Assembly: GCF_003945345.1 (NCBI RefSeq)
Contig: NZ_AP019308.1
Location: 5,163,501-5,227,500, forward strand
Direction of reading: 5' to 3'
DNA from: Paenibacillus baekrokdamisoli
Lineage (GTDB): Bacteria > Bacillota > Bacilli > Paenibacillales > Paenibacillaceae
DNA length: 64,000 nt
Below, in pieces: positions 1 to 8,067 of this stretch. Each line of letters starts with the position of its first letter. Within the stretch, counting starts at the first letter, position 1. Under the pieces are notes generated by a model that searched no databases, had not been told where the DNA came from, and was given only the letters and a program-made list of their open reading frames with translations. The position numbers and the translations under genes are program-made.

Positions 1-10
1 CTTGTCGTAT

Positions 11-199
11 TTAAGGGTAATGTGCCTTAACTCCATAGCTTTCTCTTGGCGAACCTCCCGTGATAGGGCTAGCCAGGAAGGGTAAAATTCCAGCAAAACG
101 ATCATCATATACTTCAACTAATCCACTCCTCATCCCTACAAAATGATTTGTTGCCCGCCTGTGCTTCCAAAGAGGAAAGGCCGTCTTGTTATAGCCCAT
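11..199 (-). CDS. Hypothetical short ORF (62 aa), possible gene remnant
   Basis: An open frame of 62 codons that I do not recognise. It is rich in basic and aromatic residues near its start, with no membrane segment, and has no convincing ribosome binding site. It could be a remnant of a larger gene that continued beyond the left edge, or spurious. It lies just downstream of the Crp/Fnr gene on the same strand. Weak call. Confidence 0.25.
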   Translation of the reverse strand: MGYNKTAFPLWKHRRATNHFVGMRSGLVEVYDDRFAGILPFLASPITGGSPRESYGVKAHYP

Positions 200-299
200 G
201 CTTCATGATCCGATATGCCACCCGTTAGCCTCATCTTATTTCTCCCCCATCGCTGAAACTTATATTAGCTTAGAAGGAGAGGTTTCTCATTAACATAGG

Positions 300-914
300 T
301 TAATTTCTGGTTTGATTGACGATTCGGCTCAAGGAGACGGGGCTAATTCCTAAATAGGAGGCAATGTGATATTGGGGGATTCGCTGTTCTAATCCAGGAT
401 ACCTTGTTCTAAAGGCTTGAAGCCGCTCTGCTGCACTTAAATAAAGCAGTTGGCGTTCCCGTTCTTCTTTCTTCAAATAAAGTTGTTCCACACTTTTACG
501 GACAAACCTTTCCCAATTATGGCTTCGATCCATCAGCTCTTGCAACAAAGCGTACGATATTTCGATGACTACCGAATCCTCTAATGCCTGCAGGGAGAAG
601 TAGGAGGGTTCCCCGCTAATCATTGCGCCGTAGGAAGTAACAAAATCATTAGCTAGCGAGAAGCTTTTAATAAATTCTTTTCCGTCAGCAAGCGTGTAAA
701 ATAATCGAAACAACCCTTCTGTGCAAAAGTAAGCGTACTGTACCCGCTCCTCGGCTCTCACCAGGTACGTGCCCTGATTAATTAGCTTTAGTTGCGTTCG
801 CTCAATAAAAAGATCCCACTCCGCATTAGTAACTGACGACGCATGCAGCATCCTTTTTATGGACTCATATTCCTCTTTATACGCTCTCATGAAATCACTC
901 CAATCGCGGTCCAC
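300..914 (-). CDS. Crp/Fnr family transcriptional regulator
   Basis: A 204-residue protein with the usual Crp/Fnr layout. Residues ~25-120 form a cyclic-nucleotide-binding-like beta-roll (NQGTYLVRAEERVQYAYF, then F..ADGKEFIKSFSLAND). A dimer helix follows, and a short C-terminal helix-turn-helix around residues 165-204 (QRIPQYHIASYLGISPVSLSRI). Length is slightly short for the family (about 200-230), which is normal for Firmicute members of the 'Crp/Fnr, cAMP-binding' type. No cysteine cluster for an iron-sulfur centre is visible, so oxygen sensing is unlikely; the ligand is unknown. It stands alone, 145 bp downstream of the TetR gene on the same strand. Confidence 0.85.
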   Translation of the reverse strand: MDRDWSDFMRAYKEEYESIKRMLHASSVTNAEWDLFIERTQLKLINQGTYLVRAEERVQYAYFCTEGLFRLFYTLADGKEFIKSFSLANDFVTSYGAMISGEPSYFSLQALEDSVVIEISYALLQELMDRSHNWERFVRKSVEQLYLKKEERERQLLYLSAAERLQAFRTRYPGLEQRIPQYHIASYLGISPVSLSRIVNQTRN

Positions 915-934
915 GGTCCGATTCGTGATTACTT

Positions 935-1045
935 ACTGCCATACAGCCCAAAGATGGCTACAAATCCCGCCTCCCGGCAAACTGTCTCAGCCCTCAAATC
1001 CGCGTACGACGCTGCCTCTCGCCTCTTGCTCCTCACTCATCGCAG
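935..1045 (-). repeat. Degenerate sulfurtransferase-tail repeat with hairpin (copy R1)
   Basis: Read on the minus strand, this stretch aligns by eye with 17675-17790: a tail reading A-M-S-E-E-Q-E-A-R..., then GGGCTGAGACAG and an AGCCCAAAGATGGGCT-like hairpin. It lies 15 bp beyond the stop of the TetR gene and may act as that gene's terminator. The SWSDW part is mostly lost, so this is the weakest family member. Confidence 0.4.
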
Positions 1046-1059
1046 CTCACTTTCAGAAG

Positions 1060-1656
1060 CTAGATTACAATATGTTCCATGATATAAACTTTCACTTGGT
1101 CGGTACATTGTCGGATGTACTTATTGTCATCGAATAACTTACTCAACATAACCCCGCCTTCGATTAGAGCGATTACCACACTGCATGCTTCTTCCATATC
1201 GATATCGCTGCGAAATTCATTTCGAGTGATACCATCCTCCATAATTTTCACCAGAGCCGTCATCATTTCTTTCATTGCAAGCTGAGCCCTTTGCTTTAAA
1301 AGCGGGTGACCATCATCGTTCACTGCGGTATTAAGAATGGGGCATCCGCCCTCACATTCATCCTGTTCAACCAGCCTTATATAAACTTCACAGATCGCCA
1401 GCATTTTATCTGTTGGAGTAGACCTCTTTGCCAGCTCCTCAGCCAGCAGATTTTTTACTTGTGTAAACGTATAATCAAATGCAGCAATTGCAATTTCGTC
1501 CTTACTTTCAAAATGATTATAGATACCGCCCTTGCGAATATTGCTCCTTTCGATAATCTCGGACAGCGAAGTACCTGTGTACCCTTTTTTATTAAATAAA
1601 CCAGCGGACTGCCGTATAATATGCTCTTTCGTGACTTGTCCTTTACGCATATCCAA
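1060..1656 (-). CDS. TetR/AcrR family transcriptional repressor
   Basis: A 198-residue TetR-type repressor. The N-terminal ~50 residues hold the helix-turn-helix (IIRQSAGLFNKKGYTGTSLS, then IIERSNIRKGGIYNHFESKDE), the classic GxYxHFxSK signature. The C-terminal ~130 residues form the ligand-binding dimer domain, with a cluster of acidic residues and cysteines (residues ~95-110: EQDECEGGCPILN). It is divergent from the metallo-hydrolase gene at 1831, and two matching palindromes lie between the two genes. Autoregulation and control of that neighbour are inferred. The inducing ligand is unknown. Confidence 0.9.
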   Translation of the reverse strand: MDMRKGQVTKEHIIRQSAGLFNKKGYTGTSLSEIIERSNIRKGGIYNHFESKDEIAIAAFDYTFTQVKNLLAEELAKRSTPTDKMLAICEVYIRLVEQDECEGGCPILNTAVNDDGHPLLKQRAQLAMKEMMTALVKIMEDGITRNEFRSDIDMEEACSVVIALIEGGVMLSKLFDDNKYIRQCTDQVKVYIMEHIVI

Positions 1657-1668
1657 CCCTCATTTCAA

Positions 1669-1686
1669 AAAGTACCAATTGGTCTT
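1669..1686. promoter_or_regulatory. Probable TetR operator, site 1
   Basis: AAAGTACCAATTGGTCTT, an imperfect palindrome centred on ACCAATTGGT, lies 13 bp upstream of the TetR start codon. The reverse complement of the second site (1792-1809) has the same outer bases, AAAGTACC....GGTCT. Two copies of one palindrome flanking a divergent promoter region is the usual TetR autoregulation layout. Confidence 0.7.
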
Positions 1687-1791
1687 AAAATAGCACACTC
1701 TCTTGTTAAGTTCAACTCCTAAGAAAACGCATCATAACATCCACTTTGAAAAATAAGCTTGATCAAAAAATAGATATGTGCTAATTTAAAA

Positions 1792-1809
1792 CAGACCGGT
1801 CGGTACTTT
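1792..1809. promoter_or_regulatory. Probable TetR operator, site 2
   Basis: CAGACCGGTCGGTACTTT, centred on ACCGGTCGGT, lies 21 bp before the metallo-hydrolase start. Reverse-complemented it reads AAAGTACCGACCGGTCTG and matches site 1 except in the four central bases and the last base. It resembles the GACCG.CGGTC operators of many TetR repressors. Confidence 0.7.
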
Positions 1810-1830
1810 AAATGGAGGAGATGTACTTGT

Positions 1831-2589
1831 ATGGCAATTTCAATTCAACACATTCGCAATGCTACATCAGTGGTAACTATGAATGGCAAAAAAATACTTG
1901 TCGATCCTATGTTAAGTGACGTAGGCGATCTTCCCCCGGTTCCTTTCACTCGGACATTTCGTAGAAATCCGCTAACCCCTCTGCCTGTTCCGCTGCAATT
2001 CTTTGCGGACATGGATGCAATACTCTTGACACATCGGCATTTTGATCACTTGGATAAAAAGGCTATCTCCGTTCTGAACAAGAACATACCTGTATTTTGC
2101 CAACCTGAAGATCAAGCTTTCTTACAAGCCGCCGATTTCTTCAAGGTACAAGCGATTCATGATTCATTTGAATGGTGTGGAATTCAGCTGAAAAGGATTA
2201 AAGGGCAGCATGCCCAAGGTTTAGCCGCCAAACTGCTAGGCCCGGTATCCGGATTCATTATGGGCACTCCAGCAGACGGCTCGATTTACATTGTCGGAGA
2301 CTGCATTTATACACCTGCTATTGAAAAAGTATTCCGAGAGTCAAAGCCGGATATTGCGATCTTGAATACGCCGCGCGCGCAGATGCTATTAGGGACGATT
2401 ATCACAATGACAGCCGAAGATATCGTTCGTGTTGCGCAATTATCGCCAGCCACGAAGATCATTGCCGTTCATATGGATGCGATTAGCCATTGTACTTTCA
2501 AGCGTCAGCAGCTCAGAGCATTTCTGAAGGATCGAAGCTTGGAGCATGCTGCTATTGTTCCTGATGATGGAGAGGTTATTTCGTTCTAG
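1831..2589 (+). CDS. MBL-fold metallo-hydrolase (UlaG-like)
   Basis: A 252-residue metallo-beta-lactamase-fold protein. The metal-binding signature is present near residue 67 (THRHFDHLD, i.e. HxHxDH). A later metal ligand Asp is in IYIVGDCIYTP around residue 155, and a C-terminal His in AVHMDAISH near residue 213. There is no signal peptide, so it is cytoplasmic. The start is supported by GGAGGAG nine bases upstream. It sits alone between the TetR operator and a terminator, so it is the obvious target of the divergent repressor. The substrate cannot be told; related proteins hydrolyse lactones or other esters. Confidence 0.85.
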   Translation: MAISIQHIRNATSVVTMNGKKILVDPMLSDVGDLPPVPFTRTFRRNPLTPLPVPLQFFADMDAILLTHRHFDHLDKKAISVLNKNIPVFCQPEDQAFLQAADFFKVQAIHDSFEWCGIQLKRIKGQHAQGLAAKLLGPVSGFIMGTPADGSIYIVGDCIYTPAIEKVFRESKPDIAILNTPRAQMLLGTIITMTAEDIVRVAQLSPATKIIAVHMDAISHCTFKRQQLRAFLKDRSLEHAAIVPDDGEVISF

Positions 2590-2603
2590 CTCAAGGTTCG
2601 AAC

Positions 2604-2647
2604 AAAAAAGCCTCTACCCCACCGAATGAAAAGTGGACTTAGAGGCA
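2604..2647. terminator. Bidirectional terminator between convergent genes
   Basis: GCCTCTA...TAGAGGC hairpin (with an inner CCAC/GTGG pair) preceded by AAAAAA. It lies between the plus-strand hydrolase and the minus-strand oxidoreductase, and the A-run gives a U-tract for the latter. Confidence 0.75.
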
Positions 2648-2655
2648 AGCATGAT

Positions 2656-3624
2656 CTATGGTATCAATACGATTTTCCCAGTACTCCTTCTGCTTTCCAG
2701 AAGTCGGTGCGCCTCGGCACCATCCTTCAGCGCGAAGAGCTTTAGCTCTTCCATGAAAAGTGTACCTTGACGGATTGCTTCAAACAAAGCTGCGGACCGC
2801 TCAACTCGGTTTCCATGTGTCGTAACATGATTCCAAAGATCACCTCCTGTTAATGTTTTGGATGTATCCATCAGCATGCGCGGATCAATGTACGGGGGGT
2901 CCCCGCCAGCCATCCCGTAGAAAACGACGGTCCCTTTCGTCTTTGTGGCCGCGAAGCTATCCATTAACGTAGCTCCAACGGAATCGTAAGCGGCATCGAC
3001 TCCCATACTTCCCCGGGTCCAACGAAGGACGTCATTTACCCAATCTCCGTCATAAAGGAATACCTCGTCCGCTCCTGCTTTCAAGGCTACTTCCCGCTTT
3101 GCCGAAGAGGAGGTGACTCCCACCACGCGTGCTCCTTTACTTTTGCAGAGCTGCGTCAAGAGTTGTCCTACACCTCCCGCAGCAGCATGAACAAGAATAT
3201 CATCGCCAGGCTTTATCACGTAACTGTCGTTCACCAGGTAATGAGCTGTCATCCCTTGCAGCAAAATACCTGCCGCTTGCTCGAAAGCAATATCCGCCGG
3301 TAATGGAATAACACGGTCCGTCGGTACGACAACCAACTCTGCGTTGGCAAAGGGGACATCGGCAAAAGTGACGCGATCTCCGATTTGAATATGACTAACA
3401 TCGGCTGCTACCTGCTCGACGACCCCGGCCCCCTCATAACCTAAAATAAAGGGCGGTCGTCCGGCTAAATGATAGTTCCCTCGTCTCCTATATATATCGG
3501 CAAAATTCAAGCCAATCGCTCTCATTTTCACACGTACACTTCCCGGTTCTAGCCGTGGTTCCGGGATGTCCACGTACCGCAGCACTTCCGGCCCTCCGAA
3601 TTGTTCAAATAGTAATGCTTTCAT
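2656..3624 (-). CDS. Zinc-binding-type alcohol dehydrogenase / quinone oxidoreductase
   Basis: A 322-residue medium-chain dehydrogenase/reductase of the quinone oxidoreductase (QOR) type. The GroES-like N-terminal part (LLFEQFGGPEVLRYVDIPEP ... GLNFADIYRRRGNY) has the NFxDxxxRxG motif of QORs and lacks the structural-zinc cysteines. The NADPH-binding Rossmann motif AAAGGVGQ is near residue 150, and a C-terminal GKIVL ends the protein. Length is typical. Expected reaction is NADPH-dependent reduction of quinones or enals in the cytoplasm. It appears monocistronic and ends in the shared terminator at 2604-2647. Confidence 0.88.
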   Translation of the reverse strand: MKALLFEQFGGPEVLRYVDIPEPRLEPGSVRVKMRAIGLNFADIYRRRGNYHLAGRPPFILGYEGAGVVEQVAADVSHIQIGDRVTFADVPFANAELVVVPTDRVIPLPADIAFEQAAGILLQGMTAHYLVNDSYVIKPGDDILVHAAAGGVGQLLTQLCKSKGARVVGVTSSSAKREVALKAGADEVFLYDGDWVNDVLRWTRGSMGVDAAYDSVGATLMDSFAATKTKGTVVFYGMAGGDPPYIDPRMLMDTSKTLTGGDLWNHVTTHGNRVERSAALFEAIRQGTLFMEELKLFALKDGAEAHRLLESRRSTGKIVLIP

Positions 3625-3775
3625 CCTGTATCCTCCAGCTCACTAAACTTTCCAGCCCCAAAATTGTAGCATATTCATGGAACTGTTCCTAATCGAAACG
3701 AGAACTTCTGTATGGATTGGCTATTTTACACAAGCTATGTCTCATTTAGGGGCAGTGCTATCGCGTCAAAATAAA

Positions 3776-3824
3776 TAGAGAACGCAACTATTCTGGAAAT
3801 ACCAGATGTCGCGTTCTTTTTCAT
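3776..3824 (-). terminator. Terminator downstream of the siderophore-binding-protein remnant
   Basis: AGAACGC...GCGTTCT stem with an additional ACT/AGT pair inside. On the minus strand it follows the remnant ending at 3878. Confidence 0.6.
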
Positions 3825-3877
3825 TTCACCGATATTTGATTAATGACCAATAAGACAGGATTTCAAGCTAGCTTATG

Positions 3878-4170
3878 TTACAGTTCTTGTGTCAACAGTT
3901 GGACAGCTTCCTTCAATTGCACATCAATATCATGAGGCGTGTAGCCTAACCAAGTATCCATGTTAATAGCGTATACATGGTTGTTCTTGACGGCGGTAAG
4001 GTTCTTCCATATGGAGATTTTCTTGATATCGTCGAAACGGTTACTCGTTTCCTTTCCCTCAAGTAAGGTTACGAACACGTAATCCGCGTCGTAATTTGGG
4101 AGCACCTCTAGGGAAATCGGAAGTGCCCATAAATTCGGATCCTTGTCGATTTCCTCCTCTTCTGCAATGC
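3878..4170 (-). pseudogene. C-terminal remnant of an iron-siderophore ABC transporter binding protein (FhuD/FecB family)
   Basis: Only the last ~95 residues of a periplasmic-binding-protein family PF01497 member remain. On the minus strand the frame reads EEEIDKDPNLWALPISLE followed by VLPNYDADYVFVTLLEGKE, then the typical end W.NL.AVKNNHVYAI....W. Full proteins of this family are ~310-330 residues. The region upstream holds the NanE terminator and no further matching sequence, so the N-terminal two thirds are gone. The frame has no usable start; the first ATG/GTG inside it (4105) is not a real initiation site. A deletion is the likely cause. Confidence 0.75.
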
Positions 4171-4186
4171 AATAAGCATCAACACA

Positions 4187-4233
4187 AAAATGCCACCACC
4201 GTTGAGAGCATTCTCACTGGTAGCGGCATTTGT
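4187..4233 (-). terminator. Terminator of the sugar operon (after nanE)
   Basis: Long imperfect hairpin: AAATGCC.CTACCAGTGAGA on one arm and TCTCAACGGTGGTGGCATTT on the other, followed by U-rich sequence on the minus strand. It lies 33 bp after the nanE stop codon. Confidence 0.75.
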
Positions 4234-4265
4234 TTGATTAACTTCAGACAGGTTAAAGTGTCAAA

Positions 4266-4946
4266 TCAGAAGATCCTCTGTGCAGATAATACGTTTGCAA
4301 ATTGTGCTGTAATCAATTGAGGCCTTGTAATAGCTGAGCCTACAACAACAAAATGCGCACCGTTTTCTCGCGCTTGTCGTGCTTCCTCCGGCGTGCTAAT
4401 ACCGCCTTCTGCTACAATCGGAACGGTTAGAGTCTCAGATAGCCGATATACGAGTTCAAGGTTTGGGAGCTTAGTTACGCTGTACGGGGTATAACCAGAC
4501 AACGTGGTAGAGATGTAATCCGCTCCGAACCTAGCAGCATCAATTCCCTCTTCATAGGTGGAAATATCTGCCATAATCGGAATGCCACACTTTTTCAGTT
4601 CCGCAATTGTCTCTTCCAATGTACGTCCGTCTGGACGCGGACGACTCGTAGCATCCAATGCAACGATAGCTGCGCCTGCCTCATACATGGCAATCGCATC
4701 TTCCACTGTAGGTGTTATGTAAATGTCAAAGCCATCATAGTCCTTCTTCCAAAGACCAATGATCGGCAAATTTATTTCGCTGCTAATTGCGCGAACATCC
4801 TCCGGGCTATTTGACCGAATACCCACTGCACCACCTTCCTGTGCAGCCCTTGCCATAGCAACCATATGTTGTGAACCGTGAAGCGGCTCATGCGATAATG
4901 CCTGACAGGAAACGACCAATCCATGCTTAAGATTATTAATAGTCAT
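4266..4946 (-). CDS. nanE: N-acetylmannosamine-6-phosphate 2-epimerase
   Basis: A 226-residue TIM-barrel enzyme that interconverts N-acetylmannosamine-6-P and N-acetylglucosamine-6-P in amino-sugar and sialic acid catabolism. Family hallmarks are visible: the start LKHGLVVSCQALSHEPLHG, AVGIRSNSPEDVRAI, PIIGLWKKDY near residue 60, ALDATSRPRPDGRTL near residue 112, and the C-terminal phosphate-binding VAEGGISTPEEA / VVVGSAITRP. Length matches the family (~225-235). It is the last gene of the minus-strand sugar operon, 59 bp after the Gfo/Idh gene. No nanA or nanK is nearby, so the route into ManNAc-6-P is not obvious here. Confidence 0.93.
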   Translation of the reverse strand: MTINNLKHGLVVSCQALSHEPLHGSQHMVAMARAAQEGGAVGIRSNSPEDVRAISSEINLPIIGLWKKDYDGFDIYITPTVEDAIAMYEAGAAIVALDATSRPRPDGRTLEETIAELKKCGIPIMADISTYEEGIDAARFGADYISTTLSGYTPYSVTKLPNLELVYRLSETLTVPIVAEGGISTPEEARQARENGAHFVVVGSAITRPQLITAQFANVLSAQRIF

Positions 4947-5005
4947 TATTTCACTGTCCCTTTCTTCTATATATACGGAATGAGTATACAGCTAATTCTT
5001 TATAT

Positions 5006-6280
5006 TTAAACAGGAATTTCTTCCTTCTTTTGCATATCCGAAATCTTTACAGCAAGCCCCTCATGTAGTCTCGAATGCTCGGCAGCAAATGCCATCAGGT
5101 GGCTTTGCAGTGATGCGGTTGCAGACGTTAAGCCATGGGATGGATTGCTGTCAAACTGGCGAACATCACGCAGGAACGAGCTCACCATGCGTTCATCACC
5201 GCCTCCGTGACCGTCTCCTTCGACATTGCAGCGAACCTCAAGCTGTTCTCCAGTAACATAGCGGTATAACGTAAAGGCTCCCTTATCCATATCTCCAATG
5301 ATTTCACCCTGCGTTCCCATAATTTGAACCCGGCGTGTACCGCTTTGTGTCAGCCCTGACATGATGAACGATGCGTTCGCTCCATTCGCGAATGCCATAT
5401 TAACCACCTGATGGTCAACGACATTGTTATCGCAGCGATATACACAACGTCCAAACGGCCCTTCTTTAAGAGCCTTTAAGATACCCTCTTGCGACAAATC
5501 ATTCGTCATATAACGCGCCCAAGGGTGATGCGGAGGCTGTATATACATTTTCATTGCCGAGAAAGCACATTCCTTCTCGACCGCGCAGCCATCGATGCAG
5601 CGTTCCGCCGAGCCTTCCGGGGCATTCTCCGCCCTGAAATGTAGCAAAGAGCCGTATGAGCTTACGTTTGTACACGGCTGTTTCATCAGCCATGAGATGA
5701 TGTCCAGATCATGACAGGATTTGGCCAGAATCATCGGACTCGTCTCCTCTGAATTGCGCCAATTCCCGCGTACATAACTATGCGTCATATGGGGATAGCC
5801 GACGTTCTCGGTTAATTGAATCGTTCCCACGGTTCCGAGCTCGCCATCCTCTATATATTTTTTGATTCCCGACCAGAAAGGAGAATAACGAAGAACATGC
5901 GTGACTACAAGAAGCCGCTGAAATCGATGTGAGGCCTGCTCCAACTGGATGCATTCCTCCAAAGAAGGAGACATCGGCTTCTCAAGCATGACGTGATAAC
6001 CCAGCTCCATCGCTTTCATCGCCGGTATATAATGCATCCGATCCAGTGTACAGATGATCATCACATCTGCAATACGGCCTTGACCAAATACTTCTTCCCA
6101 AGAATCGTAAACCTGCGCCGGGTCGATTTGATGAATCTCTGCAAATCGTTTTCTCCGCTCATCGTCTGGTTCAGCTACTGCAATAATTTTTAATTCATTC
6201 GGAAATTTCTCTGCGTAGGGTCCATAAATGTATCTCCCCCTGCTTCCAGCGCCCAGTAATACGGCCGTTAATTTTCTCAA
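5006..6280 (-). CDS. Gfo/Idh/MocA family NAD(P)-dependent oxidoreductase
   Basis: A 424-residue sugar oxidoreductase. The N-terminal Rossmann fold starts LLGAGSRGRYIYGPYAEKF, with the acidic NAD-binding end of strand 2 (AVAEPD). The EKPMSPS motif near residue 100 carries the family's catalytic Lys. A C-terminal alpha/beta domain has the HDLDI motif near residue 190. A Cys-rich stretch (residues ~230-290: CIDGCAVEKEC...CVYRCDN) could bind metal and is seen in a subgroup of Paenibacillus members. Its place between the regulator and nanE suggests it oxidises or epimerises the sugar imported by the same operon; the exact substrate is unknown. Confidence 0.9.
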   Translation of the reverse strand: MRKLTAVLLGAGSRGRYIYGPYAEKFPNELKIIAVAEPDDERRKRFAEIHQIDPAQVYDSWEEVFGQGRIADVMIICTLDRMHYIPAMKAMELGYHVMLEKPMSPSLEECIQLEQASHRFQRLLVVTHVLRYSPFWSGIKKYIEDGELGTVGTIQLTENVGYPHMTHSYVRGNWRNSEETSPMILAKSCHDLDIISWLMKQPCTNVSSYGSLLHFRAENAPEGSAERCIDGCAVEKECAFSAMKMYIQPPHHPWARYMTNDLSQEGILKALKEGPFGRCVYRCDNNVVDHQVVNMAFANGANASFIMSGLTQSGTRRVQIMGTQGEIIGDMDKGAFTLYRYVTGEQLEVRCNVEGDGHGGGDERMVSSFLRDVRQFDSNPSHGLTSATASLQSHLMAFAAEHSRLHEGLAVKISDMQKKEEIPV

Positions 6281-6370
6281 GACTTTTCCTCCTCTTGTAC
6301 CTTCTCTACTTCAATTGTAAAGGAACAGCTCGGGAGGAAAAAGAGATCGTTGTTTACTATTCATATACAT

Positions 6371-8053
6371 TTATTGACCTTGCATTTGCGACTGGCAGCG
6401 TGCCATACGGAAATCCTGCGGCGTCATTTCGTTCTGCTTCTTGAAAAAGCGAATAAAAGCAAGCGCTGAGTTATACCCTAGCCCAGCAGCGATTTCATTC
6501 ACTTTCATCGAAGTGTTCAGCAGCATGTCTTTTGCAATTAGATTCTTGTAGTCGTTCACATATTTCGATAATGAGACGCCCGTAATTCGCTTATAGAGTC
6601 TGGACAAATAGGATGGATTCAAGCTCACGTAATCTGCCAGAGCTGTTAAGGAAATATCGGTAGATACATGCTCCTCAATATAGCGATGTACTTTGTTAAC
6701 AACCTCTGTCGGCAATTGTGTACCTCGCAGTGTATTCCATTCAAAAAAGCAGTCGGCCATTTGCCAATAATATTGAATCAGCTCCGGCCATGAAGTCGAA
6801 TCCCCATATCGATATAACTTATCCAAATCCAACTGTGTATTTATATAATCCCGAATGTCCCGGTTTTTGTGAATATAGAACAGAAACACCGCCGAAAGGG
6901 AATGATACAATTCAATCTTCCGCTCATTAGGGGTTCCCGGATCATTCCAAATAGCCGTGAGCTCGACATAGAGTTTGTTAAATTGATCCCTATGATTATT
7001 CTCGAGAAAGCTCATGAGCAATTGAACCCGGGCATGATAAAAGCTATCGAGATAGTTTCCGGCTTTATCTCTCATCTCTTTTTTCTGAATGTCCTTATCG
7101 GTCATAATAACCTCATTAAATATTCCATGCCCTTGTACCAAACCGTATTTGATGGAATGAAACCGATCCGATAGGTTATTCCATAGGGCCGCCTCACTTC
7201 CGAGAAGGAAAGAAACTGAAAGCCCGAGCAATTTCTTGCATGTTCCTTGAATGTTTTCCAGAATACCGCTCGTATAACGATGGGCTCTAATCCAATCCAA
7301 GCTGCTGGAATCAGCGGACAATTCATCAGTGGCTTTCGGTTGAATCATCCATACGATCTTTGTCAGCTCGAATACAACGGAATAGCTTCTTACCTGCGTT
7401 GACAAATACTCGTCGCAAATATTTTGCAGCGCGTAGGTCAACAACGCTTTATCCGTCGTGGTGAACATCTCTTTCCAGGTATCTATCCTGCCAATAAGTA
7501 AATAAACCGGCATTGCAGCATCAAGTGGAATATCGATTTCTTTGAAGGCCTGCCTTAACTGGCTCTCCATTGCCTGCTTGCCTTGGAAGAGTTCCCACAT
7601 ATACTCTTTTTGCAACGAGGGCAATGCCAATCTCATTTTGGATTGAGCTCTCGCAATCATCTGTACTTGATCCTGTTCTTCTTCAATTTTCTCCATGGCT
7701 CGTTCCACAGACTGAATAATTTTCTCGTCGCTTTCGACCTTCAGAATATAATCAAAACCACCGTGAGTAAGGGCGTTCTTTGCATATTGGAAATCATTAT
7801 AGCCTGTTAGAAAAATAACTTTGCAGGCAGGCCACTGTGACTTGATTTCCTGCAGCAGCTCGATCCCTTCAATTCCAGGCATCTTAATATCGGAAACCAC
7901 GATATCAATGCGATGAAGAGACAACACCTCCAAAGCTTCTTCTCCTGAATAAGCTTTCATCACTTCGAGCTGCAAATATTCAGTCTGCTCGAATAGCTCA
8001 AGAAGACCGTCAACGATGACGGGTAGGTCATCGACAATAAGCAGTCTGTACAT
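6371..8053 (-). CDS. Two-component response regulator, YesN type (REC + AraC)
   Basis: 560 residues. The receiver domain at ~1-120 has the phospho-acceptor Asp in IVVSDIKMPG near residue 56 and the conserved Thr/Lys (FLTGYND; LKVESD). A variable middle of ~300 residues follows. The C-terminal AraC double helix-turn-helix spans ~455-550 (ISLTALADYVSLNPSYLSRLYKR ... KVNEIAAGLGYNSALAFIRFFKK). It partners the YesM-type kinase encoded 14 bp upstream. Such pairs activate the adjacent sugar ABC transporter genes in Bacillus and Paenibacillus; that role is inferred from position. Confidence 0.92.
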   Translation of the reverse strand: MYRLLIVDDLPVIVDGLLELFEQTEYLQLEVMKAYSGEEALEVLSLHRIDIVVSDIKMPGIEGIELLQEIKSQWPACKVIFLTGYNDFQYAKNALTHGGFDYILKVESDEKIIQSVERAMEKIEEEQDQVQMIARAQSKMRLALPSLQKEYMWELFQGKQAMESQLRQAFKEIDIPLDAAMPVYLLIGRIDTWKEMFTTTDKALLTYALQNICDEYLSTQVRSYSVVFELTKIVWMIQPKATDELSADSSSLDWIRAHRYTSGILENIQGTCKKLLGLSVSFLLGSEAALWNNLSDRFHSIKYGLVQGHGIFNEVIMTDKDIQKKEMRDKAGNYLDSFYHARVQLLMSFLENNHRDQFNKLYVELTAIWNDPGTPNERKIELYHSLSAVFLFYIHKNRDIRDYINTQLDLDKLYRYGDSTSWPELIQYYWQMADCFFEWNTLRGTQLPTEVVNKVHRYIEEHVSTDISLTALADYVSLNPSYLSRLYKRITGVSLSKYVNDYKNLIAKDMLLNTSMKVNEIAAGLGYNSALAFIRFFKKQNEMTPQDFRMARCQSQMQGQ

Positions 8054-8067
8054 GTTGATTCCCCCCT

